Of a stretch of 64,000 nucleotides of DNA, positions 44,669-52,833 are shown one piece after another. A program made the position numbers and the translations under genes. Numbering within the stretch: position 1 is the first letter of the stretch; the number at the start of each line of letters is the position of its first letter. The notes beneath the pieces are model-generated. The model saw nothing but the letters and a program-made list of their open reading frames with translations, did no database searches and was not told the DNA's origin. The stretch lies in the NCBI RefSeq assembly GCF_000240165.1, contig NC_017586.1:3162001-3226000 (forward strand), given 5' to 3'. The stretch is from Streptantibioticus cattleyicolor NRRL 8057 = DSM 46488. Its GTDB lineage: Bacteria; Actinomycetota; Actinomycetes; Streptomycetales; Streptomycetaceae.

Positions 44669-46414
44669 TCAGCCGTTGCTCCCGGCCAGCGTGCCCTGAC
44701 CGGCGTTCCCCGCCGAGCTGCCGACGGTCGATCCCGCGTTGCCGGAACCGTTGGACGCCCCGCTGTTGCCCGCGGAGGAACCGGTGGACGTGCCGCTGTT
44801 GCCCGCGGAGGAACCGGTGGACGTGCCGCTGTTGCCCGCGGAGGAACCGGTGGTCGTCCCGCTGTTGCCCGCGGAGGAACCGGTGGACGTTCCCGTGTTG
44901 CTCGAACCGGTGGTGGTGCCGCCGTTGTGCTGGCCGCCGTCGGCCGGCGGGTTGGAGGGGCTGTTGCCGGAGGTGGGCGGCGGGGAGCTGGGCTCGCGGC
45001 TGTGGTGGCCGTTGCTCGGCGGCTGGTTGTTCCAGCTGCTGCCGCCCTCGTCGCCGCTGTTCTGGTCACCGGTGGTCGGCTGGTCGCCGGCCGAGTCGCT
45101 CGCGCTGGGCTCGGTGCTCGGCGAGGAGCTGGACGACACGCTCGGGGAGACGGAGGTCGCCGGCGCCTGCTCGTGCTTCTTGGGGTTGGCCGCGGACACC
45201 GCGAACCAGACGCCGAGCGTGATCGCCACCAGCGCGGCCAGCACCAGCAGCACGGTGTTGCGGCCCCGGTTGCTGCCGCCCCGGCCGCCGCGCGGACCGC
45301 CGTCGTGGTAACCGCCGTCGCCCTCGGCGCCGCCCGGCCCCAGCAGCGTCGGCGGACGCATCTGCGCGGTCTGGCCGGCCGCCGCGTGCGGCAGCGCCGT
45401 GGTGGCCGCGGCGGCGCCGGGCAGCACGGTGGTGGCCGCCTGGACGTCCACGTAACCGGTGTCCCAGTTGCCCGTCCAGCCGCCGCGCTCGCCCAGCATG
45501 CGCAGCGCGTAGTGGAGCACGCCGAGCATCTCCTCGGCGCTCTGGAAGCGGTCGTCCGGGTCCTTGGCCAGCGACCGCAGCACCAGCCCGTCCAGCTCCG
45601 GCGGCACCCGCCCGTTGACCTGCGACGGGACCTGCGGGTTGTCCTGGACGTGCTGGTAGACCACCGACAGCGGGGTCTCACCGGTGAACGGCGGGCGCAG
45701 CGTCAGCAGCTCGTACAGCAGGCAGCCGGTGGCGTACAGGTCGCTGCGGTGGTCGACGGTCTTGCCGAGCGCCTGCTCCGGGGAGAGGTACTGCGGGGTG
45801 CCCATCACCATGCCGGTCTGGGTCATGGTGTTGGAGGCGCCGTGCAGGGCGCGGGCGATGCCGAAGTCCATCACCTTGACGTTGCCCGCGTCGGTGATGA
45901 TCACGTTGGCGGGCTTGATGTCGCGGTGCACGATGCCGTGCTGGTGGCTGTAGGCCAGCGCCTCCAGCACCCCGGAGACGATGACCAGCGCCTGGTCGAC
46001 CGGGGGTGCCTCGGACTCCAGCAGCAGGTCGCGGATGGTGCGCCCCTCGCACAGCTCCATGACGATGTAGGGGACGACGTTGCCGCCGATCCGGTCCTCG
46101 CCGGAGTCGTAGACGGCGACCACCGCGTGGTGGTTGAGCCCGGCCACGGACTGCGCCTCACGCGTGAAGCGCTTCTTGGAGACCGGGTCCTCGGCGAGGT
46201 CGCTGCGGAGCAGCTTGACCGCCACGGTACGCCCGAGGCGCACGTCCTCGGCCGCGAAGACCTCGGCCATGCCACCGCGCCCGAGGCGCCTGGTGAGCCG
46301 GTAGCGCCCGTCGCCGATCACCGCGCCCACGCCCAGCAGTTCCACCGAGTCGTACGATCGGGCCCGGTGAGCCGAGGACTCCTCAGGGTCGCCGGAGCCC
46401 CGCGTCTGGTCCAT
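44669..46414 (-). CDS. PknB-type Ser/Thr protein kinase with repeat-rich extracellular tail
   Basis: A 581-residue membrane kinase. ATG 46414 has GAGGA upstream. The kinase domain (about 35-300) has the Gly loop GRGGMAEV, VAVKLL, catalytic HRDIKPANVI, DFGIARA and GTPQYLSPEQ. A juxtamembrane linker (about 300-400) leads to one transmembrane helix (about 405-425, LLVLAALVAITLGVWFAVS). The ~155-residue outside tail is Ser/Gly/Thr/Asn-rich and ends in four 11-residue GTSTGSSAGNS-type repeats. There are no PASTA domains, so the sensed signal is unclear. It is divergent from a second kinase gene. Confidence 0.93.
   Translation of the reverse strand: MDQTRGSGDPEESSAHRARSYDSVELLGVGAVIGDGRYRLTRRLGRGGMAEVFAAEDVRLGRTVAVKLLRSDLAEDPVSKKRFTREAQSVAGLNHHAVVAVYDSGEDRIGGNVVPYIVMELCEGRTIRDLLLESEAPPVDQALVIVSGVLEALAYSHQHGIVHRDIKPANVIITDAGNVKVMDFGIARALHGASNTMTQTGMVMGTPQYLSPEQALGKTVDHRSDLYATGCLLYELLTLRPPFTGETPLSVVYQHVQDNPQVPSQVNGRVPPELDGLVLRSLAKDPDDRFQSAEEMLGVLHYALRMLGERGGWTGNWDTGYVDVQAATTVLPGAAAATTALPHAAAGQTAQMRPPTLLGPGGAEGDGGYHDGGPRGGRGGSNRGRNTVLLVLAALVAITLGVWFAVSAANPKKHEQAPATSVSPSVSSSSSPSTEPSASDSAGDQPTTGDQNSGDEGGSSWNNQPPSNGHHSREPSSPPPTSGNSPSNPPADGGQHNGGTTTGSSNTGTSTGSSAGNSGTTTGSSAGNSGTSTGSSAGNSGTSTGSSAGNSGASNGSGNAGSTVGSSAGNAGQGTLAGSNG
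44760..44891 (-). repeat. 33-bp coding minisatellite, four units
   Basis: Four tandem units of 33 bp (44760-44792, 44793-44825, 44826-44858, 44859-44891) share CCGCTGTTGCCCGCGGAGG on the plus strand and encode 11-residue Ser/Gly/Thr/Asn repeats in the kinase tail. The units are almost identical, so copy number probably varies between strains. Confidence 0.9.
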
Positions 46415-46815
46415 CAGTCCTCGCCGTCGCTCATCGCCTCGTACAGGTGCCGGTCCCTGTGCCAGTTCCTCGGTACAGCCTCGCACCGGATTCAGGGGTG
46501 GTACGAAGATGCACGCTACCGCGTCTTCGGCCACGGCAGGGAAGCCGAGGACCGGACAACCCCGCCCGTAAGGCGCTCACCTGCGCAAACCAAGCGGCGC
46601 CCGGATGCGGACGGAAAGCGCCGCGAACACGATGGCGCCGGGCCGCGCGCCGGTGCTTCACAGTTCCGAAACGGTTTGCCGGTCATCCGGTGACGGAACG
46701 GTCATGCAACTTGACGGCGGTGCCCTGACCGGCAGACTTGGCGGGCAGGCTGAAGATCGGTGTCTTGTGCGCACGGTTCCGCGACGGTCCGGTGCGCCCG
46801 AGGGGAAGCGGTTAC
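46415..46815. other. Non-coding region between divergent kinases, with a probable promoter
   Basis: 401 bp without a convincing gene. For the rightward kinase, TTGACG at 46711-46716 and CAGACT at 46733-46738 (16-bp spacer) make a plausible promoter about 70 bp upstream of ATG 46816. I see no strong inverted repeat. Confidence 0.4.
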
Positions 46816-48438
46816 ATGAGCGGGGACGCGCCGGGCGGCTTCTCGGGCGCTACGGTGGGCGGTGGCCGCTACCGGCTGCGCAGCCTGCTCGGCGAGGGCG
46901 GGATGGCCTCCGTCCACTACGGCTACGACACCGTGCTGGAACGCCCGGTGGCGGTGAAGACCCTCCACAGCGAGCTGGGCCGCGAGGCGTCCTTCCGGGA
47001 ACGCTTCCGCCGCGAGGCGATGGCCGTCGCCCGGCTCAACCACACCAACATCGTCTCGGTCTACGACTCCGGCGAGGACGAGTTCGACGGGCGCTCGGTG
47101 CCGTTCATCGTCATGGAGCTGGTGGACGGCAAGCCGCTGCGCCAGGTGCTCGACGAGGACGTGGCGCGGTACGGCGCGATGCCGGCCGAGAAGGCGCTGA
47201 AGATCACCGGTGACGTGCTCGCCGCGCTCTCGGCCAGCCACGAGATGGGCCTGGTCCACCGGGACATCAAGCCCGGCAACGTGATGCTGACCAAGCGCGG
47301 CGTGGTCAAGGTCATGGACTTCGGCATCGCCCGCGCCCTCCAGTCGGGGGCGGCCTCGATGACCCAGACCGGGATGGTGGTGGGCACCCCGCAGTACCTG
47401 TCGCCGGAGCAGGCCCTCGGGCGCGGCGTGGACGCCCGCTCCGACCTGTACTCGGTCGGCTGCATGCTCTTCGAGCTGGTCACCGGGGGGCTGCCGTTCG
47501 ACGGCGACTCCCCGCTGTCCATCGCCTACCAGCACGTGCAGGAGGAGCCGCCGGTCGCCTCGTCGGTCAACCGGTCGCTGCCGGCCGCGGTGGACGCGCT
47601 GATCTCCCGGGCGCTGCGGAAGAACCCGGACGAGCGCTTCCCCAGCGCGGACGCGATGCAGGAGGAGTGCGAGCGGATCGCGGCGGCGCTCAAGGGCGGG
47701 GCCACGCCGCTGGTGATATCCGAGGGCCCGCGGGCGCACCACGGCACCCCGACGCCCGCCGCCCCGTTCGCCGGATTCCCCCCGGCCACGCCGACCGTGC
47801 CGTCGGCCGAGGTGCCCGCCCCGGCGCCGTACCCGGCCCCGCCGGGAGGGTACGGCCATCCGCAGCCCGGCTACCCGCAACCCGCCCAGCCCGGACCCGG
47901 TTACCGGACGCCGCCGCCCGCCCCGGGTCCCGGGGGGTACCCGACCGCACCGGTGGCCGGTCCGCGGTCCGGTGCCGGGTCCGGTCCCCGGTCCAGGGGG
48001 CTCCGCCTGCCGCTGGTCCTCGTCGGCGCCGTGGTGATCATCGTCGCCGCCGCCGTGATCGCGGCCGTCTCCTTCCTCGTCCCCGGCAAGAAGGCCGTCG
48101 CCCAGGACCCGGTGCGCAGCGCCACGTCGTCGGCCGGCGGCGACGACCAGGTCAAGCAGGGCGACCCCAGCCGCACCATCGAACAGGCGCAGTGCGCCAA
48201 CCCCACCAAGAGCTTCACCACACCGGGCAAAGTGATCATCCCGGACTTCAGCCACCTGTACATCGACTCGGTGCTGGAGTGCCTGGACGCCGGGCACTGG
48301 GCCTACACCCTGAAGTCCACCAACGAACACCTGTGGGGCAAGGGCGTGGTGATCGCCCAGTCGCCGCTGCCCAACACCGACTTCAACCCGGACGGCAAGA
48401 TCACGCTGTGGGTCTCCACCGGCAGGTCGTCGCAGTAG
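46816..48438 (+). CDS. PknB-type Ser/Thr protein kinase with C-terminal PASTA-like domain
   Basis: A 540-residue membrane kinase. ATG 46816 has GAGGGGAAG upstream. The kinase domain (about 18-285) contains GEGGMASV, VAVKTL, HRDIKPGNVM, DFGIARA and GTPQYLSPEQ. A Pro/Gly/Tyr-rich cytoplasmic linker (about 300-385) follows, then one transmembrane helix (about 396-420). The ~120-residue outside part has a PASTA-like fold near the end (SVLECLDAGHWAYTLK, GKGVVIAQSPLPNTDF, GKITLWVSTG). It also has two Cys that may pair. Kinases of this kind sense cell-wall fragments. It shares a divergent promoter region with the kinase at 44669 and ends at a strong terminator. Confidence 0.92.
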   Translation: MSGDAPGGFSGATVGGGRYRLRSLLGEGGMASVHYGYDTVLERPVAVKTLHSELGREASFRERFRREAMAVARLNHTNIVSVYDSGEDEFDGRSVPFIVMELVDGKPLRQVLDEDVARYGAMPAEKALKITGDVLAALSASHEMGLVHRDIKPGNVMLTKRGVVKVMDFGIARALQSGAASMTQTGMVVGTPQYLSPEQALGRGVDARSDLYSVGCMLFELVTGGLPFDGDSPLSIAYQHVQEEPPVASSVNRSLPAAVDALISRALRKNPDERFPSADAMQEECERIAAALKGGATPLVISEGPRAHHGTPTPAAPFAGFPPATPTVPSAEVPAPAPYPAPPGGYGHPQPGYPQPAQPGPGYRTPPPAPGPGGYPTAPVAGPRSGAGSGPRSRGLRLPLVLVGAVVIIVAAAVIAAVSFLVPGKKAVAQDPVRSATSSAGGDDQVKQGDPSRTIEQAQCANPTKSFTTPGKVIIPDFSHLYIDSVLECLDAGHWAYTLKSTNEHLWGKGVVIAQSPLPNTDFNPDGKITLWVSTGRSSQ

Positions 48439-48460
48439 CCGGCGGACGACGCGGAACGTG

Positions 48461-48495
48461 GAAGGGCCGCCACCCGTGACGGGTGGCGGCCCTTC
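48461..48495. terminator. Bidirectional terminator, kinase/bpa
   Basis: GAAGGGCCGCCACCCG at 48461-48476 pairs perfectly with 48480-48495, a 16-bp stem with a TGA loop, between the convergent stops of the kinase and bpa genes. Confidence 0.9.
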
Positions 48496-48516
48496 GCGTC
48501 ACCGCGATCGGCTCGG

Positions 48517-49080
48517 TTACAGGTACGGACCGCTGCGGACGGCACCGGGGTGCTCGACGCCGTCCTCCTCACGGCCACCGGCCATCCCGGCGGGCAGCGC
48601 GCGGCGCATCTGCTCCAGCTGGGCGCGGGCCGCCATCTGCTGGGCGAAGAGCGCGGTCTGGATGCCGTGGAAGAGCCCTTCCAGCCAGCCGACCAACTGG
48701 GCCTGGGCGATGCGCAGTTCGGCCTCGCTCGGCACGTTCTCCTCGGTGAACGGCAAGGAGAGCCGCTCCAGCTCCTCGACCAGCTCGGGGGCGAGCCCCT
48801 GCTCCAGCTCCTTGACCGAGCTGGCGTGGATCTCCTTCAGGCGCACCCGGCTCGCCTCGTCCAGAGGTGCCGCGCGCACTTCTTCGAGCAGCTGCTTGAT
48901 CATGCTGCCGATGCGCATGACCTTGGCGGGCTGCTCGACCATCTCGGTTACCGGCAGCTCCCGGGCCTCGCCGTCCTCGCCGCCGTTCCGGCTGCCGCCG
49001 CCAAGGGCCATTCCGTCCGGGCCGACGACCAGGACGTGCGGGCTCTCGGCTTGCGACCGTTCGTTCATCGGCATCTCCAT
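48517..49080 (-). CDS. bpa: Bacterial proteasome activator Bpa/PafE
   Basis: A 187-residue ATP-independent activator that forms a dodecameric ring on the 20S proteasome and feeds it unfolded substrates. The conserved helical core (about 48-160) contains VMRIGSMIKQLLEEVRAAPL, LERLSLPF and AQAQLVGWLEGLFHGIQTAL. The protein ends in GPYL, matching the C-terminal proteasome-docking motif GQYL of Mycobacterium PafE with Gln replaced by Pro. Three in-frame ATGs occur at the start; 49080 is taken, but 49068 has GGAG at better spacing. The proteasome genes themselves are not in the window. Confidence 0.94.
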   Translation of the reverse strand: MEMPMNERSQAESPHVLVVGPDGMALGGGSRNGGEDGEARELPVTEMVEQPAKVMRIGSMIKQLLEEVRAAPLDEASRVRLKEIHASSVKELEQGLAPELVEELERLSLPFTEENVPSEAELRIAQAQLVGWLEGLFHGIQTALFAQQMAARAQLEQMRRALPAGMAGGREEDGVEHPGAVRSGPYL

Positions 49081-49217
49081 GCGGCCATTGTCTCGTACAC
49101 CTGACTCATCAAGGGTGTGCCCCGGGCAACCGGTGATCCACCCTCCGGTACGCCGGTGGACGCCCCCGCGCGCGAGCCCCGCGCGCCCCGCGCGGAGGCC
49201 GCCGGGAGCGGGACGGG

Positions 49218-50255
49218 TCAGGGGCGGCGCAACCGCAGGGCCATGGCGCCGATGCCCAGGCCGAGCAGGGCGAGCCCGGTGCCGAAGGGCAGCAGGCTGA
49301 CCGGACGGCGCCGGGGCAGGGCCGCCTCCGCCCGCCCCTCGGCGGTGGCCGTCCCGGACTCGGGCGCCGCCGTACGCGGCTCGGCCGCCCCGCCCCCGGG
49401 GACGGGCTCGCGGGGGCGGGGCGGGGCGGTGGGGCCGGGGAGGGCGGGCTGCGGTTCCGCCGGGGCCGGCCGGACCACCCGGCCTTCCAGGGCGTCCGCG
49501 CCGGGGCCGCCGGGGGCGCCGTGCTCCCGGGCCGGACGGTGGTGGCGCCCGGTCACCGCGGCGGGGTCGTGCGGCTGCCGGCCGGTCCGGGCGGCCCCGT
49601 CGGCCGGAGGCTCCCGCCGCTGGTGGGGGCGGTGCGGAACGAGGTCGTCGTCAGGCGCCCGCTGCTCCCGGTCCGGCGCGTCGTACCGGGGGTCGTACCG
49701 GCCGTCGTCCGGATCGGCGCCGGGGTCGACGTCCGGGAGGATGACCGGGTCCTGGTCGGGGTCGGTGGGCGGATCGTCGACGGCCCCGGCGGCGTGGTGG
49801 TGGGGCATCCGTGGCGTGGCGGGGCGCGCGGGACGCCCCGGACGCGCCAGGTGCCGCGCGTGCTCCGGCCGCACCGCCGGCACGGCCGCCGCCAGCAACT
49901 CCGCCTCGTCCGCCCCGCGCCCGGGGTGGCTGCGCCCCTCCCCGGCCCGGTTCCCGGCGAGCCCGGCGTAGCCGCCGGTCAGGGCGCGGTCGGTGTGCTC
50001 GCGGTGGGCGGCGCGGGAGCCGTGCGTCCGGGGCGCCGCGAAGGCGCGTCCCGGAACCGGCTCCGGGGTCCGCTCCGGCACCGCCGCCCAGCTGCGCGGG
50101 GCCGGCCACGCCGTCACGGCCAGGGTGAGCAGCACCCCGATGACCGCGGCCAGCAGCCCGAGGTACCCGGCGGCGAGCCCGCCCCGGCAGGACCGGCACG
50201 GCCCCCGGAAGCGACACGAGCAACGCGTTCCGGACGCGGTCGCTGTCGTCCTCAC
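49218..50255 (-). CDS. Hypothetical membrane protein with two terminal helices
   Basis: I do not recognise a family. From GTG 50255 the product is 345 residues; ATG 50339 would add 28. A Cys-rich head (CSCRFRGPCRSC) precedes a first helix (about residues 20-40, LGLLAAVIGVLLTLAVTAW). A long His/Pro/Asp/Arg-rich disordered stretch of ~250 residues then leads to a second helix (about 322-340) and a basic end (LRLRRP). Codon bias in this frame looks genuine from the GTG onward. It resembles cell-surface or sortase-like scaffold proteins only in general layout, and no sorting motif is seen. Confidence 0.55.
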   Translation of the reverse strand: MRTTATASGTRCSCRFRGPCRSCRGGLAAGYLGLLAAVIGVLLTLAVTAWPAPRSWAAVPERTPEPVPGRAFAAPRTHGSRAAHREHTDRALTGGYAGLAGNRAGEGRSHPGRGADEAELLAAAVPAVRPEHARHLARPGRPARPATPRMPHHHAAGAVDDPPTDPDQDPVILPDVDPGADPDDGRYDPRYDAPDREQRAPDDDLVPHRPHQRREPPADGAARTGRQPHDPAAVTGRHHRPAREHGAPGGPGADALEGRVVRPAPAEPQPALPGPTAPPRPREPVPGGGAAEPRTAAPESGTATAEGRAEAALPRRRPVSLLPFGTGLALLGLGIGAMALRLRRP

Positions 50256-50403
50256 GGCCACCACCACCGCCTTCCCGGGGGACGGGTCGTCCTGTGCCAC
50301 GTGTGCTGGCAGCGTCACACGTGGTGACGGAGCCGGCATCCGGGAAGCGGCGTTCGGGGGAGGGGGAGGAGGCGGGGGGCGGCGAGGGTCAGCGGTCAGC
50401 GGG

Positions 50404-51396
50404 TCAGCGGTCAGCGGGCCAGCGGGTCAGGACGACCTTGCCGACGTGGTCACTGGCCTCCACCACCCGGTGGGCGTCGGCCGCCCGCGGCAACGGCAGG
50501 GTGCGGTCGACGACCGGCCGCACCCGGCCCTCCTCCACCAGCGGCCACACGTGCTCGCGTACGGCGGCCACGATCGCCGCCTTCTCCGCCAGCGGACGGC
50601 CGCGCAGCGAGGTGGCGGCGATCGCGGCGCGCTTGGCGAGCAGCTTGCCGAGGTCGAGTTCGGCCTTGCTGCCGCCCTGGAGGCCGATGACGGCCAGGCG
50701 GCCGTTGACGGCGAGCGCGTCGACGTTGGCGGCCAGGTACTTCGCCCCGATGATGTCGAAGATCACGTCGGCTCCGGCGCCGTCGGTGGCCTCGCGGATC
50801 TCGGCGACGAAGTCCTGTTCGCGGTAGTTGATCAGGATGTCGGCGCCGAGTTCGCGGCAGCGTTCCAGCTTGTCGGCGCTGCCCGCGGTGACCGCGACCC
50901 GGGCGCCGACCGCCTTGGCGAGCTGGATGGCCATCGTTCCGATGCCGCTGGCGCCGCCGTGCACCAGCAGGGTCTCGTCCGGACGCAGGTGGGCCACCAT
51001 GAACACGTTGGACCAGATGGTGCAGACCACCTCCGGCAGCGCGGCGGCCCGCGTCAGGTCCACCCCGCGCGGCACCGGCAGCAACTGGCCGGCCGGGACG
51101 GCGACCTGCTCGGCGTAACCGCCGCCGGCCAGCAGCGCGCACACCTCGTCGCCCACGGCCCACCCCGACACGCCCTCGCCGAGCCGGGTGATCCGTCCCG
51201 CGCACTCCAGCCCCGGGTACTCGGGGGCGCCCGGCGGGGGCGGGTAGAAGCCCTGGCGTTGCAGGAGATCGGCCCGGTTGACGGCGCTGGCGGCCACCTC
51301 GACCACCACTTCGCCCGGACCGGGTACGGGGTCGGGCACCTCGGCCCAGACCAACGCGTCGGGACCGCCGAACTCGGGAATCGTGATCGCGTACAT
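50404..51396 (-). CDS. NAD(P)H-quinone oxidoreductase (MDR zinc-free type)
   Basis: A 330-residue medium-chain reductase of the quinone oxidoreductase/PIG3 branch. ATG 51396 starts MYAITIPEFGGPD. The N-terminal GroES-like domain includes NRADLLQRQGFYPPPPG and EYPGLECAG. The Rossmann domain has the nucleotide motif VHGGASGIGTMAIQLAKAVGA, and it lacks structural-zinc cysteines. It would reduce quinones or other electrophiles with NADPH. A TAGCCT -10 7 nt upstream suggests it is transcribed separately from moeA as a leaderless mRNA. Confidence 0.93.
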   Translation of the reverse strand: MYAITIPEFGGPDALVWAEVPDPVPGPGEVVVEVAASAVNRADLLQRQGFYPPPPGAPEYPGLECAGRITRLGEGVSGWAVGDEVCALLAGGGYAEQVAVPAGQLLPVPRGVDLTRAAALPEVVCTIWSNVFMVAHLRPDETLLVHGGASGIGTMAIQLAKAVGARVAVTAGSADKLERCRELGADILINYREQDFVAEIREATDGAGADVIFDIIGAKYLAANVDALAVNGRLAVIGLQGGSKAELDLGKLLAKRAAIAATSLRGRPLAEKAAIVAAVREHVWPLVEEGRVRPVVDRTLPLPRAADAHRVVEASDHVGKVVLTRWPADR

Positions 51397-51409
51397 GTGC
51401 GCGAGGCTA
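51397..51409 (-). promoter_or_regulatory. -10 element of the quinone reductase gene, leaderless arrangement
   Basis: On the minus strand TAGCCT (51404-51409) is followed by 7 nt and ATG 51396. Confidence 0.45.
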
Positions 51410-51444
51410 CTCCGGGCCGACGCGGGGCGCGGGGCGGCCACCGC

Positions 51445-52833
51445 TCACCAGCCCAGCCGCAGCACCTCCACCACCGCCCCGGCCGCCGCCCCGCCCGGCG
51501 GGATCACCGCCATCCCGTCCGCCGCGGCGAGACCGCGCAGCATGGCGGGCCCGTGGAACCCCAACGGCCTTGCCGTTCCGGCATGTTCGGGCACCGAGGC
51601 GACCGGCACCAGCCGGGTGTCGGTACGGTGGCCGGGAACCTCCTCGGCCAGACGCGCGGTGTGCTCGGGGTGCGGGTGGGCCGGCCGGCCGGCGAGGGCG
51701 CGCAGCACGGGTACGAGCAGCGTGACGACCCCGGCCACCGCCGCCAGCGGGTTGCCGGGCAGGCCGACCAGCGGACGCCCGTCCGGCAGCAGCGCCAGCA
51801 GCATCGGGTGGCCCGGACGCACCGCGACCCCGTCGACCAGCAGCCGGGCGCCGATCCGGCGCAGCACCGGGTGGACGAAGTCGACCGGCCCGGCGGCGGT
51901 ACCTCCGGTGGTGACCACGACGTCGGCGGTGCTGCCGGTCACGGCGCGCCGGAGCGCCTCCGCGTCGTCGCCGACGGTACGCACCTGCCGTACCCCGGCG
52001 CCGAGCGCCGCGAGCCAGGGCGGCAGCAACGGCCCGAGCGCGTCCCGCACCCGGCCGTCCCGTGGCGGACCGGAGCGCAGCAACTCGTCCCCGAGCACGA
52101 GCACGTCCGCCTCCGGCCGGGGTACCACCGCCACCTCGTCGTACCCGGCGGCGGCGGCCAGCCCCGCGATCGCCGGGGTCACCATGCGGCCCGCGGCCAT
52201 CAGGAGGTCACCGGCCCGGCACTCCTGGCCGCGCGGCCGGATGTCCTGGCCGGGACGGGGCGGCCGGCCGGCGTGCAGCGTCCCGCCGTCGGCGTCCGGC
52301 TCGACGCGGCCGTCCTCCCGGCGGACCACGGCGGTGGCCCCCTCGGGTACGGCGGCCCCGGTCGCGATCCGTACCGCCTCCCCCTCGCCCAACGCCCCGG
52401 CGGCCCGCTGCCCCGCCAGCACCTGCCCCCGCACCCGCCACGGCCCCGCCCCGGCCACCGCCCACCCGTCCATCGCCGAGGTGTCGAACGCCGGCAGATC
52501 GGTCCGCGCCGTCAACTCCCGCGCCAACACCCTCCCCACCGCCTCCCCCAACCCAACCCCCCGCCCCGCCAACACCCCGACCGCCCCGGAAGCCACCCGC
52601 CGAGCCTCCGGGAAGGGCAGTGCGCTTCCGTGATGCGGGGTGTCCGCTCCGCGGGGCGGCGCGGGTGACGGAGGGGGTGGGGCGGGGGCGACCGGGGTGG
52701 CGTCGGGGCGTACCGGGGCGGCGGGGCCCGCCGGGGCCGCCGGGGGGACGTCGGACGACGCCGGGACGGTCGGGACGCGGTCGGACGCTGCCGGAACGGC
52801 CGGTGCCACCGGGGGGTCGGGGCGGGGGTTCAC
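51445..52833 (-). CDS. moeA: Molybdopterin molybdotransferase MoeA
   Basis: Inserts molybdate into adenylated molybdopterin. The 462-residue protein has a long Pro/Ala-rich N-terminal extension (~68 residues) before the MoeA fold. Family motifs are DTSAMDGWAV, IATGAAVPEGATAVVRRED, VLVLGDELL, the substrate loop VVTTGGTAAG and VGLPGNPLAAV. A C-terminal MoeA domain IV covers about 385-462. GTG 52833 overlaps the mobA stop (GTGA), so moeA is translated from the mobA transcript. Together they form a molybdenum-cofactor operon. Confidence 0.93.
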   Translation of the reverse strand: MNPRPDPPVAPAVPAASDRVPTVPASSDVPPAAPAGPAAPVRPDATPVAPAPPPPSPAPPRGADTPHHGSALPFPEARRVASGAVGVLAGRGVGLGEAVGRVLARELTARTDLPAFDTSAMDGWAVAGAGPWRVRGQVLAGQRAAGALGEGEAVRIATGAAVPEGATAVVRREDGRVEPDADGGTLHAGRPPRPGQDIRPRGQECRAGDLLMAAGRMVTPAIAGLAAAAGYDEVAVVPRPEADVLVLGDELLRSGPPRDGRVRDALGPLLPPWLAALGAGVRQVRTVGDDAEALRRAVTGSTADVVVTTGGTAAGPVDFVHPVLRRIGARLLVDGVAVRPGHPMLLALLPDGRPLVGLPGNPLAAVAGVVTLLVPVLRALAGRPAHPHPEHTARLAEEVPGHRTDTRLVPVASVPEHAGTARPLGFHGPAMLRGLAAADGMAVIPPGGAAAGAVVEVLRLGW

